Counted from the stretch's first letter, positions 53,963 to 63,074 are shown. The stretch is DNA of 64,000 nucleotides from Halomonas socia (GCF_010977575.1 NZ_CP048812.1:2170001-2234000); one strand, 5' to 3'. The notes: a model not told the origin generated them from the letters alone. Numbers and translations: made by a program.

Positions 53963-55966
53963 ATGTTGCTTTCCTCTTTTGGAACGTCTCGCTCAACCGA
54001 TGATGTGCCGCCTCAGGTGAAAGCCTGCGGCGAGCAACTGCAACATCTCGATGGCTGGCTGGCCACGGTTACTCTGATCGGCAAGGTCTCCAGTCCCGAT
54101 AGAGCCAGCTCCCTGTTCGATAGCGTCAACACCACGCGTGACCGCTTTCGCTCGCTGCGCGAGAAACTCGTGTCCGCGCTGGTGGAAGCCCACGCCGGAG
54201 AACTCGAGATGACGCTCGGTTCACTGGCACAGGTGGCGGTGGATATCCTGATTCGCAACCTCTTCGAACGCACCGCTGACGTCGGCTTTCTCGCCACCGA
54301 CCCCACGTTGAGAGCCTTCCTCGCCGGCGGCGAGTCGACACCGAGCGACATGGCCCTGGCCGAACGCCTTGAAGAGTACGTTGCCAAGTATTCGGTCTAC
54401 GACAATATCCTGCTGCTCTCGCCCGAGGGGGACCCGCGTTGGGCGCTGCATGCCTGCCCGGGAGCGCAGAAAGACGCCGCGCTGATGGCAGATATCTCTC
54501 GCAGCAGGGCCGAGTATCTGGAGGTCTGTCGTCCCTCGCCGCTGTTGCCGACCCGGCCTGAGTCACACCTGTTCCTGGCACCGCTACTGGCCGATGACCA
54601 GCCCGGCAGCCTCCTCCTTGGCCTGCTGTGCCTGAGCTTCGACCTGCAGGATGAAATGGCACGTTTGTTCGCCCAGCTGTGCGATGCCCGGCATCATCTT
54701 GCGCTGCTGTCGCCGGATGGCCATGTCGTGGCCTCCAGTCTGGCAGCCCTGCCGGCTGGGATGGCACTGGGCAACCAGGGACATGAGCGAGTCGAGGCCC
54801 TCACCCTTCAGGGGCGGCGCTACCTTTGTCGTGCGGTGGGGGGCCACCCATATCAGGGCTATGCCGGGCTGGGGTGGCGCTGCATGGCGTTGCTAGAACA
54901 GAAGGAGGCCTTTGCCCGGGGCGATGCCGGAGTGACGACGCTCATGGCCATCGGGGGCGAGGTGCCAGCACGCCATCGTCAGGGCATACTGGCGGAGATC
55001 TGCGATGAGGCGGCGGACGTGGCGCAACGGCTCAGCCTAACTGTGCTCAATGGGCGAATCACCTCCGCGCAATGCCGGCTGGCCGAATTGACTCCGGTGC
55101 TGCAACAGGTCCGCGAGATCGGCTACCAGACGCGCCAGGTATTCGACGAGTCCATCGCCTCGCTGCAGAACGCCATGACCCAGGTCACTCTGGCGGACGC
55201 CGCGATGCGCTCGATCAGCATGATCGACATCATGGATCGCAACCTCTACGAGCGGGCCAATGACGTACGCTGGTGGGCGCTGGATCACCGCATCCAGCAC
55301 TGGTTGGAAGTGGGCGGTGCGCAAGCCAACCGGCACATCACCCCGGTGCTGCAGTACATCAACCGGCTCTACACCGTGTATACCAACCTGCTGGTGTTCG
55401 ATACGGAGGGCGTGATTCAGGCGGTGTCCTCGCCCGAATCGAGCGCACTGGTGGGGACCCGCCTGCCTGACGAACTGCCGCTGCAGGCCTGCCTGGCCCT
55501 CGGCTCGAGCCAGGCCTATGCGGTATCGGCCTTCGCGGCCACGCCGCTCTACGATGGCCAGGCCACCTACATCTACATGGCCAATATCACCTCCGCCGAC
55601 GATGGTCGGGTACTGGGTGGCATGGCAACGGTGTTCGACGCTGAGCCGGAGCTGCGCAAGATCGTTACCGATAACCTGCCCACGACGGCCGAGGGCGTCG
55701 CGAGCGCATTCGGCCTGCTGGTGCAGTCGGACTCGACCATCATCGCTTCAAGCGAGGCGTACTGGACGGCAGGGGAGCGGCTGGATGCCTACCTCCCGGT
55801 GTCATTGGCGGGCCTGGCGCCGGGGCTGCGCCGCATCCAATGGCTCGAGCATGGCGGCCGGACCTACCTGGTTGGCCTGGCCGCCTCCGCCGGCTATCGG
55901 GAGTACAAGGTCTCCGATGGCTATCGCAACGACGTCATAGCGCTTGCCTGCCTGCCCGTGGCGTGA
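53963..55966 (+). CDS. soluble tandem Cache-domain sensor protein without output domain
   Basis: A 667-residue protein with no signal peptide or membrane segment. Two related modules are visible: around residues 90-170 (NLFERTADVGFLATDPTLRAFL, YVAKYSVYDNILLLSPEG) and around 415-500 (MDRNLYERANDVRWWALD, YINRLYTVYTNLLVFDTEG), each followed by a Cache-like ligand domain. There is no MCP hairpin, kinase, GGDEF or CheW domain. It ends at SDGYRNDVIALACLPVA, where I would expect a CheW domain in longer relatives (recollection, unchecked). The sigma-28 promoter ties it to motility and chemotaxis. Confidence 0.75.
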   Translation: MLLSSFGTSRSTDDVPPQVKACGEQLQHLDGWLATVTLIGKVSSPDRASSLFDSVNTTRDRFRSLREKLVSALVEAHAGELEMTLGSLAQVAVDILIRNLFERTADVGFLATDPTLRAFLAGGESTPSDMALAERLEEYVAKYSVYDNILLLSPEGDPRWALHACPGAQKDAALMADISRSRAEYLEVCRPSPLLPTRPESHLFLAPLLADDQPGSLLLGLLCLSFDLQDEMARLFAQLCDARHHLALLSPDGHVVASSLAALPAGMALGNQGHERVEALTLQGRRYLCRAVGGHPYQGYAGLGWRCMALLEQKEAFARGDAGVTTLMAIGGEVPARHRQGILAEICDEAADVAQRLSLTVLNGRITSAQCRLAELTPVLQQVREIGYQTRQVFDESIASLQNAMTQVTLADAAMRSISMIDIMDRNLYERANDVRWWALDHRIQHWLEVGGAQANRHITPVLQYINRLYTVYTNLLVFDTEGVIQAVSSPESSALVGTRLPDELPLQACLALGSSQAYAVSAFAATPLYDGQATYIYMANITSADDGRVLGGMATVFDAEPELRKIVTDNLPTTAEGVASAFGLLVQSDSTIIASSEAYWTAGERLDAYLPVSLAGLAPGLRRIQWLEHGGRTYLVGLAASAGYREYKVSDGYRNDVIALACLPVA

Positions 55967-56038
55967 AGGCGCTACTCAGCGCCTCGGTGTGAAGCGCTCC
56001 TTGTCCCACAGCCCAGCAAGTGAGCCCTGCTTGACCCA

Positions 56039-56101
56039 TGAGCCGAATCGGACGACAATTCGGCTCATTTAGTGAGCCGAATAATGCGGTCATTCGGCTC
56101 A
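56039..56101. promoter_or_regulatory. double inverted-repeat operator upstream of fic
   Basis: Two identical dyads, each TGAGCCGAAT, 9 bp, ATTCGGCTCA: 56039-56067 and 56073-56101, with centres 34 bp apart. They end 22 bp before the Fic start codon. The Fic protein itself carries a C-terminal winged helix, so autoregulation is likely. Confidence 0.82.
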
Positions 56102-56123
56102 TCCCGTCATTCAGGGTACCGCC

Positions 56124-57317
56124 ATGCATGCTTCAATGAAGACGCCAACCTGGATCTGGCAGCAGCCCGACTGGCCCACCTTCCACTGGCGTGCCGCTGT
56201 GATTCAGCCTCGCCTTCAGGCAGTCTGGCGGTCTCTCGGTATGCTGTTGGGAAGGGTAGGTTCACTCCCCGGCGACGATGATCCGGCAGTAATGCTGGAT
56301 ACGCTGTTGCAGAACATCATCACCTCCTCGGCCATCGAGGGAGAGCGCCTGAATGCTGCCTCGGTACGCTCCTCCCTTGCACGACGCCTGGGTGTGGATG
56401 GTGTGGCGACGGCTGTTTCATCGCGTTCGGAAGGCTTGGCCGACATGATGATGGATGCCATTGGCTCGCCGGATACGGCGCTGACCCGCGAGCGGCTCTT
56501 CCAGTGGCATCGCTGGCTGTTCCCCGATGGCGAGGCATCGCTGGTCAGGCTGCGGGTAGGAGAGTGGCGGGGCGAGGAACCGATGCAGGTCGTCTCCGGC
56601 CGTCTCGACAAGCCCAAGGTGCATTTCGAAGCCCCGCCTCGCGCAGTGCTGGATGATGAAATGGCTGCCTTCCTGGCGTGGTTCGACGCGAGCCGCCACG
56701 ATCCGACCCTGGACCCTCTGCTGCGTGCCGGTATCGCCCACTTCTGGTTCGTCACTCTGCACCCCTTCGAGGATGGTAACGGCCGCCTGGCCCGCGCCAT
56801 TGCCGACCGAGCGTTGGCCCAGGCCGACCGGCAGAGCATTCGCCTCTATACCATGTCCGCCGCGATCCTGGCTGAGCGCCAGGACTACTACCAAGTGCTC
56901 GAAAACAGCCAGCGTGGCACGACGGATCTCAGCGACTGGCTGGCCTGGTTTCTCGATATCCTGCTGCAAACCTTGGAAGACGCTCTCGCCAGCATCGAGC
57001 GCACTCTGGCCAAGACCCGCTTCTGGCAGCGATTCGCCGAAGCCGGCTTGTTGCCGGAGCAGATCAAAGTGCTCAAGCGGTTGCTGGAGGGGGGAGAGCG
57101 CGGCTTCGAGGGCGGCATCAGCGCTGCTCAGTATCAGAAGGTCGCCAAGGTCAGCAAGGCCACCGCGACCCGCCATCTTTCCGATCTACTGGCCAAGGGC
57201 TGCCTGGAGAAACTGCCGGGGGGAGGGCGAAGCACGCGCTACCAAGTGGTGGGTTCCGGCCCGCCCCTGCCCCGTGAACGGACAAGGACCTTTAAACCTA
57301 CAGGGGAGAGACCATGA
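56124..57317 (+). CDS. Fic family AMPylase with N-terminal DUF4172 and C-terminal winged helix
   Basis: A 397-residue Fic protein that should transfer AMP from ATP to target hydroxyls. The N-terminal DUF4172 starts TPTWIWQQPDWPTFHW. The inhibitory helix motif SSAIEG (E72) precedes the core, and the catalytic HPFEDGNGR is at 213-221. The C-terminal wHTH (AAQYQKVAKVSKATATRHLSDLLAKGCLEKL) could bind the twin operator upstream. Motif and inhibitory Glu are complete, so it is a regulated, intact enzyme. It overlaps the following cupin gene. Confidence 0.92.
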   Translation: MHASMKTPTWIWQQPDWPTFHWRAAVIQPRLQAVWRSLGMLLGRVGSLPGDDDPAVMLDTLLQNIITSSAIEGERLNAASVRSSLARRLGVDGVATAVSSRSEGLADMMMDAIGSPDTALTRERLFQWHRWLFPDGEASLVRLRVGEWRGEEPMQVVSGRLDKPKVHFEAPPRAVLDDEMAAFLAWFDASRHDPTLDPLLRAGIAHFWFVTLHPFEDGNGRLARAIADRALAQADRQSIRLYTMSAAILAERQDYYQVLENSQRGTTDLSDWLAWFLDILLQTLEDALASIERTLAKTRFWQRFAEAGLLPEQIKVLKRLLEGGERGFEGGISAAQYQKVAKVSKATATRHLSDLLAKGCLEKLPGGGRSTRYQVVGSGPPLPRERTRTFKPTGERP

Positions 57318-57655
57318 TGGAGCGCTTGATTCCATCAGCTGCATTGAAGACGCTGCAGGAAAATAACGGGGTGCCCTTTGCCGAGGTATTCCGACACGGC
57401 TCGCTGCAGGTCGAGGTCTACAAGCCAGAAGGCGTTGATCGTCAATTGCCGCATACCCGAGACGAGGTGTACGTCGTCATCTCCGGCTCGGGCCATTTCG
57501 TGAACGGCGACACCCGACGGCCCTTCGAGGCCGGAGAGGTGCTGTTCGTGCCGGCGGGTGTCGATCACCGCTTCGAAGACTTCACCGATGACTTCGCCAC
57601 CTGGGTGTTCTTCTACGGCCCGGAAGGTGGCGAAGCCGCGTCGGATACTCCCTGA
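57314..57655 (+). CDS. cupin domain-containing protein
   Basis: A 113-residue single cupin: LPHTRDEVYVVISGSGHFVNGD gives the first metal motif and PAGVDHRFEDF the second. Its ATG overlaps the Fic stop codon, so the two are translated together. Function unknown; a link to Fic is suggested only by the coupling. Confidence 0.87.
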   Translation: MMERLIPSAALKTLQENNGVPFAEVFRHGSLQVEVYKPEGVDRQLPHTRDEVYVVISGSGHFVNGDTRRPFEAGEVLFVPAGVDHRFEDFTDDFATWVFFYGPEGGEAASDTP

Positions 57656-57663
57656 CTCAATCC

Positions 57664-58344
57664 TCACTCCACCAATCGCAGCTCGAGGACATGTCGAATT
57701 CGCTCGCCGTCCCACTCATAGCCAAGGTGCCTGCCCTGCCATGTTGCCGACAAGACTGGCGGACGAAGAACTGCGGCACACTCACCATCCGGATCACGTA
57801 CGCTTGGGTAGACAATCCCATCGGCATGGGCCTCCCAGGCCTTGCGGCCAAAGGCTTGGCCAGCGTTCCAGTCATCTGGGGCCAGCAGAGGGGCGGCCCC
57901 AGGAGGATTACCGCGCAAGTCGAAGAGTTCGGCCTCAAGGTCCGCCAGGTAGACCCGCTGCTGGAGCTGCATGGGAGGCTCATTGGATTCCTGCATGAAG
58001 CGCTCGGCACGATAGCGGGTTTCTGCGATGGCCGTGGCCTCGGTCAAGGCACAGTAGTAGGCACCAAAGGTGCCATCGGTGAAACGGGAGCCGTGCTCGC
58101 TGAGGTGACAGAACGCCGCCATTACTGGCGTCCACTCGGGGCCGTATCGTCGGTCCTCATCGCGTACCAAGTGAATCGCCCCGGCCTGCTCGCGCAGACG
58201 CGCCGAAGTCTCTCCCTCGAGTTCCTGAAGCAGGTCCCAGTCGTCAGGCGCCGCAACACGCTCGAACACGTCAATAGGCGGGAAACGCGAAGGAATGATC
58301 CGGTAGCAGGGGCGCCAGCAGACAGGGGAGAGCGGAAACGTCAT
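57664..58344 (-). CDS. RES domain NAD+-degrading toxin
   Basis: A 226-residue RES-family toxin. The Arg-Glu-Ser region is represented by CYRIIPSRFPP near the N-terminus, GTFGAYYCALTEATAIAETRYR in the middle and GIVYPSVRDPDGECAAVL toward the C-terminus. Family members degrade NAD+ and arrest growth. It overlaps the antitoxin gene by 4 bp and lies downstream of it, the standard order for this system. Confidence 0.9.
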   Translation of the reverse strand: MTFPLSPVCWRPCYRIIPSRFPPIDVFERVAAPDDWDLLQELEGETSARLREQAGAIHLVRDEDRRYGPEWTPVMAAFCHLSEHGSRFTDGTFGAYYCALTEATAIAETRYRAERFMQESNEPPMQLQQRVYLADLEAELFDLRGNPPGAAPLLAPDDWNAGQAFGRKAWEAHADGIVYPSVRDPDGECAAVLRPPVLSATWQGRHLGYEWDGERIRHVLELRLVE

Positions 58345-58742
58345 GCATGGCCCCCTCCTCGGGCGGCATCGAGGTGCTGGCGGACCACATAGAGGTCTTG
58401 CACCAGGCCGCTGCGCAGCCGGTCAAGGGGTGACTGGCCGGCGAACAGGGGGTTGCGATTGGGCCGGCGCAACCAGGAATCCGCGGCGTCGGCCCGCGGC
58501 AGCAGGATCTGGAGGGCCTTGTAGATCCCCAAGATCAGCGACATGCGCTCAAGCTGATTGACGTCGAGCCGCGCCGCCGTGGGCTGCTTGCGCCAGCGTC
58601 GATAGGTCGATTCAGGCACGCCAAGCAGCAAGGCGGCTTCCTGCTCTTTCAACCCCCAGTCGTTGGCGATGTTGGGGTACGTACGCATCGCCGCCGCGCT
58701 CATGTGCTGGCGCTTTTCGGTGGGTAGCTGGGGGAGGGCCAT
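58341..58742 (-). CDS. Xre/MbcA/ParS-type antitoxin of the RES toxin
   Basis: A 133-residue antitoxin: an Xre helix-turn-helix (KEQEAALLLGVPESTYRRWRKQPTAARL) and the C-terminal MbcA/ParS toxin-binding domain (WLRRPNRNPLFAGQSPLDRLRSGLVQDLYVVRQHLDA). It neutralises RES and represses the operon. The upstream region carries a likely operator at 58791-58811. Confidence 0.92.
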   Translation of the reverse strand: MALPQLPTEKRQHMSAAAMRTYPNIANDWGLKEQEAALLLGVPESTYRRWRKQPTAARLDVNQLERMSLILGIYKALQILLPRADAADSWLRRPNRNPLFAGQSPLDRLRSGLVQDLYVVRQHLDAARGGGHA

Positions 58743-58790
58743 GATAAGCTCCTTCGCTAAATGGCGGTTTTAAGTCATTATCGCTCAACT

Positions 58791-58811
58791 GGCAATAACC
58801 CGCCAATAACC
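58791..58811. promoter_or_regulatory. direct repeat upstream of the RES-Xre operon
   Basis: GGCAATAACC (58791-58800) and GCCAATAACC (58802-58811), two near-identical 10-mers spaced by one helical turn, 49 bp upstream of the antitoxin start. A plausible Xre antitoxin binding site. Confidence 0.5.
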
Positions 58812-58815
58812 TTCG

Positions 58816-60261
58816 TTACTCCGCCCACGTCGGCGGCCCGACATCAATAATCTCATCGGCAAGCGCCAGCAAGCGCCAGCACCTGCTCACGGTGGCTAAC
58901 GACCACAAGGGTCGCGACGCGTGCTCTTAGCGCCTGCATGAGCTGCATTTCGCGTGAACTATCCAGTGCCGCCGTGGGCTCATCGAGGATCATGGTGGGG
59001 GTGCCGCGCAGTAGCGCTCTACCAATGGCGATGCGCTGCTGCTCCCCGCCAGAGAGGTTCCTTCCCTGTACGCCCCCTGTACGCCGACATCCCGATCCAG
59101 CACGCCTGCGTTAGAGTGCCACCACCGATCCGCGCGAGATCCAGGAGCTCGACGAGTGCCAGTAGCGTCTGATCAGACACGGGGTGGGGATGTGCGTACA
59201 CCAGGTTCTCCCTGAGGCTCCCGCTAAAGATCAGTGGTGCCTGGGGGACGAGGCTCACTTCGCCAAGGATCTCCTCCGGGGCAAGGCGGCTAACGCTGAC
59301 ACCGTGGAAGAGGATCTCGCCGGCCAACTGGGTCTCGAGCCCCAGAAGGGTTCTCAACAGCGTGGACTTCCCGCTTCCGGATGGGCCGCGCACCCCGTAC
59401 ATCTTGCCGGCTTGAATCTCCGCACTGAGCGGCTTCGCGGACGTGGCGTCATCGGCGCGCAGGCTGACGTCGCGTAGCGTGAACACAGGCTGCTGATGAT
59501 CCAGGGTGATATCGGCTGCGCCCTGGGACTCGGTCGGCAGATCAAGGTATTTGAGACCGTCACCCAGGGCGACGTAGTTCTTCTTGAGGTCGATCAACGC
59601 CGCCGCAATCATGACGAACGGGGAGGTGAGCTGAACCACATAGGTCGTGATCATGATGAAATCCCCGACCTGGTAGCGCTGGCGTAGCGTCTCGCTGACG
59701 GTATAGAGCGTGAATCCACCCAGCACCAGGCCCACCGCGAGTACTTGCCCGCCCATCAAGCCGCTGAGCTTGGCATGGGTCCCGTATACGGTGTGGACAT
59801 AGCCGCTCAGATGGCGGTCGAGAGTGCGCTCCTCATGCCTTACCGCAAGGTTGATCTTGATGTCGTACAGCGCGCGCAGGCGCTCGGCGAGGAATTCACT
59901 CAGTTGGGTATGCGTCTGGTAAAAGGTCTTGTGGATGCGGGTGTTGGCATAGGCAATTTGCTCAACGTCCAGCCGATCGCATAGGCCGTGGCAAAGACGT
60001 AGATCATGCCCACCACCGCCTCACCCGACTCCTCCACCAAGAGGTTGGTGGTCTGCCGCAGCAAACTGCGCCCACCGCGGCTATGCCGATCATAAGCATC
60101 AGCACCAGTACGAGGTGGACAATGAATCGCGGATAGCGTGAGCGGACCAGCTCGAGCCCGCGCCGGTAGGTCGTCACGTAGGATGAAGGAGGGGCATCTT
60201 TCAATAGCGTTGCGCTTGGAACTTGAGACCGCCCTGGTTTAAGCCAGGCAGTGTAACGCAT
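58816..60261 (-). pseudogene. ABC exporter (permease-ATPase), inactivated by tandem duplications
   Basis: The N-terminus starts at 60261, and further frames cover a membrane domain (QVLAVGLVLGGFTLYTVSET) and the ATPase with Walker A GPSGSGKSTLL. After GGTLTQA the frame breaks. An 11-bp unit CCCTGTACGCC is duplicated at 59064-59085, next to the point where GRNLSGGEQQRIAIGRALLR resumes in another frame. A second 10-bp duplication (AAGCGCCAGC, 58861-58880) breaks the C-terminus; removing it restores LALADEIIDVG and a stop at 58816. The original was a DUF-like bacterial ABC exporter of about 540 residues. Confidence 0.8.
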
Positions 60262-60416
60262 TCGCGTATGCGTTTATCGTATATGCCCCTGGTGAGGGGC
60301 ATTCAGCATCATAAAAGCAACTGATTTGGTAGATGGCGTGAATTCGGCTTTTATAATGTTATGCTGTGCCGACCGGTTGCCACTGAATTACCAATTAATT
60401 TTATGAAGAATAAATA

Positions 60417-61135
60417 TTAAGATACTAAGCTTTCCATGACGTCTCGCTGTAAATTACGTAGGTGATTAACGATTGATTCTTTGGTCAATTTTACATCACC
60501 AGAAATAGCAGCTTCTATAATTTCCATATGTTCGGCGCAATCTTCTTTGCTACGTCCGAATGGGTTGCTGGACTCAAAAGTCGTGTAGTGACACGCAGTT
60601 TTCTCACAATATTTGATAAAACAACGTTTCCAGAGTGGGTGCAAAAAATTTCATGGACACTATTGTCAGCGTCCCAGAAATCTTCGACTACTCCCCCTGT
60701 AGAAATTAATTTATCAATTGTTTCTTTAATATCAAGCAAGCTCTGCTTCGGAATATTTTTTAATGACAGCGATATTGCCTCTTGCTCTACTATCTCACGA
60801 ACTCTCATGCTTTGGAAAAACTCACTAGGAGAAACTTTTCTAACTGTATATGACCTACCAGTTTGTTTTACCAACAGGCCTTCTCCCTCCAGACGAAGAA
60901 GTGCCTCTCGCATAGGTGTACGAGAAACAGTAAGCTCTTCTGCTAGCCGTCCCTCTACAACTGACTCGCCTCCAGCTAATTGACGGCGTAAAATCATATC
61001 AGCTATTTTCTTTTGGGCCCAATCCGATAGACTAGATGACCCCGAGCCTGCTGCTAAGCGTGGGCGTACAGTTTTTGGGCAATCATCCGATCTTTCTAAA
61101 TGCTCCCTATTGCCCGGCTTTTCAGTAAAAGACAT
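60417..61135 (-). pseudogene. GntR family regulator (FadR/FCD type), frameshifted
   Basis: The N-terminal GntR winged helix (LAGGESVVEGRLAEELTVSRTPMREALLRLEGEGLL) and most of the FCD effector domain read in frame to KLRVTTRL. At the A-run 60576-60579 one base is missing. Restoring it continues FESSNPFGRSKEDCAEHMEIIEAA to the stop at 60417, a normal 239 residues. It lies upstream of the dihydropyrimidinase/TTT genes on the same strand side and probably controls them. The shift may be a sequence error. Confidence 0.85.
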
Positions 61136-61187
61136 GATTTGTTTCTCTCTCTATAGCTTAATTATAAAATCTCCATTGGACCATTGA

Positions 61188-62600
61188 TCACCGATCAGGT
61201 ACAAGGCTGGAGCGCCCTCGAGACACAAACTCTCCATATCCAGGCTCTCCAGCGGGCTTTCCATCTTTTGCAACAACCCGGCCTCGTACCATGACAACAA
61301 CAGGATAGCCTGTTAGTGTCATCCCTTCATAGGGAGTATAGTCGCAGTTATGATTTAAAATATCCTGCGTGAGGGTCACGCGCTTTTTTGGATCCCATAT
61401 TGCAATATCGGCATCTGAGCCAATTGCTATCGACCCTTTTTGAGGGTACATACCATAGATTTTAGCATGATTTGTTGCTGTTAATGCAACAAAATCATTC
61501 AGCGTAATCCTTCCTTCTGATACCCCTTTGCTAAAGAGAATTGGGAGGCGTGTTTCAACTCCTGGTATACCATTAGGTACGTATTTGAAACTTTCCTGAG
61601 CCCCTTTTATTTGTTTACCAGTATCGCTAGCATAAACAAATGGGCAGTGGTCTGAAGTGAACGTAGAAAAAACACCTCTTGCTAGCGCATCCCAGCACGC
61701 CTCTTGATTAGCAACATCGCGAGGGGGAGGGCTGCAAACATATTTAGCACCTTCCGTCGGCATCGAATCTAGATCATCCGCGGTTAGCGTAAGATATTGC
61801 GGACAAGTTTCAGCATAGATGGGCAATCCGCGACGCTTAGCCCATTCGATTTGCTCAATGACATCACCACCAGAGACATGGACAACAAATAGAGGGACAT
61901 CGACAAGCTCTGCAAAACTAATCGCCCGATGCGTGGCCTCCCGCTCTACTACGATGGGGCGAGAGTCAGCATGCCCTCTGGGACCTGTATGGCCAGCACG
62001 CTCAAGGCGTTCTGTCATTTGGCGGATCGCATCAAAATTCTCAGCATGTACCATGGTTAATGCGCCTACATGGCGCGTTGCTTCCATTACTCTGAAAATC
62101 TCAGCATCATTCAATGCCATATTTTCATATGTCATGAATATTTTTACTGAGGTAATGCCACCTTTAACAATTTCAGGAAGATCTTTAACTAATGCTTGCT
62201 CAGATGGATCAGTAATAATTGCATGGAGTGCATAGTCAATGTGACACTTACCACTAGCCCGATCATGGTGTTCCTGTACAGAATTGAGCAAGGATTCGCC
62301 ACGCTCCTGCAGCGAAAATGGAATCACCATAGTGTTACCACCACAGGCAGCTGACCGTGTTCCAGATTCAAAATCATCTGCCATAACAGAGCCATCACTA
62401 GTAGGCTGCTCTAAGTGAACATGGCTATCAATACCACCTGGCAACACTAATAGATCAGTAGCATCTATTTCTGTACTGCCTTCCTCAATATGCTCGCCCA
62501 GCGCAACGATACGTCCATTTTTAATGCCAACATCACATACCATTGTATCGCTGGCGGTTACTACTGTACCATTCCTGATCACCGTATCAAAAAAAGCCAT
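61188..62600 (-). CDS. hydA: dihydropyrimidinase (D-hydantoinase)
   Basis: A 470-residue cyclic amidohydrolase. The binuclear metal centre is complete: H60-x-H62 (DSHVHL), carbamylated K153 (SVKIFMTYE), H185 (VHAEN), H241 (VVHVSGG) and D317 (TSDHCPF). It opens dihydropyrimidine or 5-substituted hydantoin rings. It stands between a GntR gene and a TTT transporter on the same strand, suggesting uptake and hydrolysis of such a ring compound. Low GC compared with most of the window. Confidence 0.92.
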   Translation of the reverse strand: MAFFDTVIRNGTVVTASDTMVCDVGIKNGRIVALGEHIEEGSTEIDATDLLVLPGGIDSHVHLEQPTSDGSVMADDFESGTRSAACGGNTMVIPFSLQERGESLLNSVQEHHDRASGKCHIDYALHAIITDPSEQALVKDLPEIVKGGITSVKIFMTYENMALNDAEIFRVMEATRHVGALTMVHAENFDAIRQMTERLERAGHTGPRGHADSRPIVVEREATHRAISFAELVDVPLFVVHVSGGDVIEQIEWAKRRGLPIYAETCPQYLTLTADDLDSMPTEGAKYVCSPPPRDVANQEACWDALARGVFSTFTSDHCPFVYASDTGKQIKGAQESFKYVPNGIPGVETRLPILFSKGVSEGRITLNDFVALTATNHAKIYGMYPQKGSIAIGSDADIAIWDPKKRVTLTQDILNHNCDYTPYEGMTLTGYPVVVMVRGRVVAKDGKPAGEPGYGEFVSRGRSSLVPDR

Positions 62601-62636
62601 ATTTTCACTCCGATTTTCTAAAAATACTTCGGTTTA

Positions 62637-63074
62637 CTAGAATATAATGGAAGGCCTAATAACTATTGGTGCGACATATGTAAATAACCCCCATAAGCAC
62701 AATCCAGATGCAAGCGCTAGAATTAATATAGGAAACCCTCTATGCAAACGCCAATCGCTAATCATTGCTGATACAGCTGCTATAAATATAGCCGAAGAAG
62801 TAGCAATGCCTATGTACCTAACACCATAAAAATAAATCGCGGCACCTGCCAAGGTTAATATCATTGGCCATAATGGACGCTCCTCTCTTTTTAGCAAAGG
62901 GCCTGGCCAAACAGTAATAGGAATAGAGGCAATCATCATTGCCCAGTAAGCTATACGAGGCATCAAGTCGTTTCCCCCACCGGGAGCGGGCCGCCAATCA
63001 CTGATCTCTAAGTGTATCAGTCCGGAAATTGCTAATGCAATAAGTGCAAGCCCAACAAATCTATCGGAGCGCAA
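62637..63074 (-). CDS. tctB: tripartite tricarboxylate transporter small permease, TctB family (second system)
   Basis: A 145-residue protein with four membrane segments (VGLALIALAISGLIHL; PMILTLAGAAIYFYGVRYIG; ILILALASGLCLWGLF). It lies between the TctA-like gene and the dihydropyrimidinase. In this operon the order is tctA-tctB-hydA, different from the first TTT system. Confidence 0.82.
   Translation of the reverse strand: MRSDRFVGLALIALAISGLIHLEISDWRPAPGGGNDLMPRIAYWAMMIASIPITVWPGPLLKREERPLWPMILTLAGAAIYFYGVRYIGIATSSAIFIAAVSAMISDWRLHRGFPILILALASGLCLWGLFTYVAPIVIRPSIIF

Noticed and set aside
56039-56101. Possible mini CRISPR array from the repeated TGAGCCGAAT units
   Set aside because: Only four 10-bp half-sites in two dyads with 9-bp gaps; far too short for repeats and spacers, and placed as an operator.
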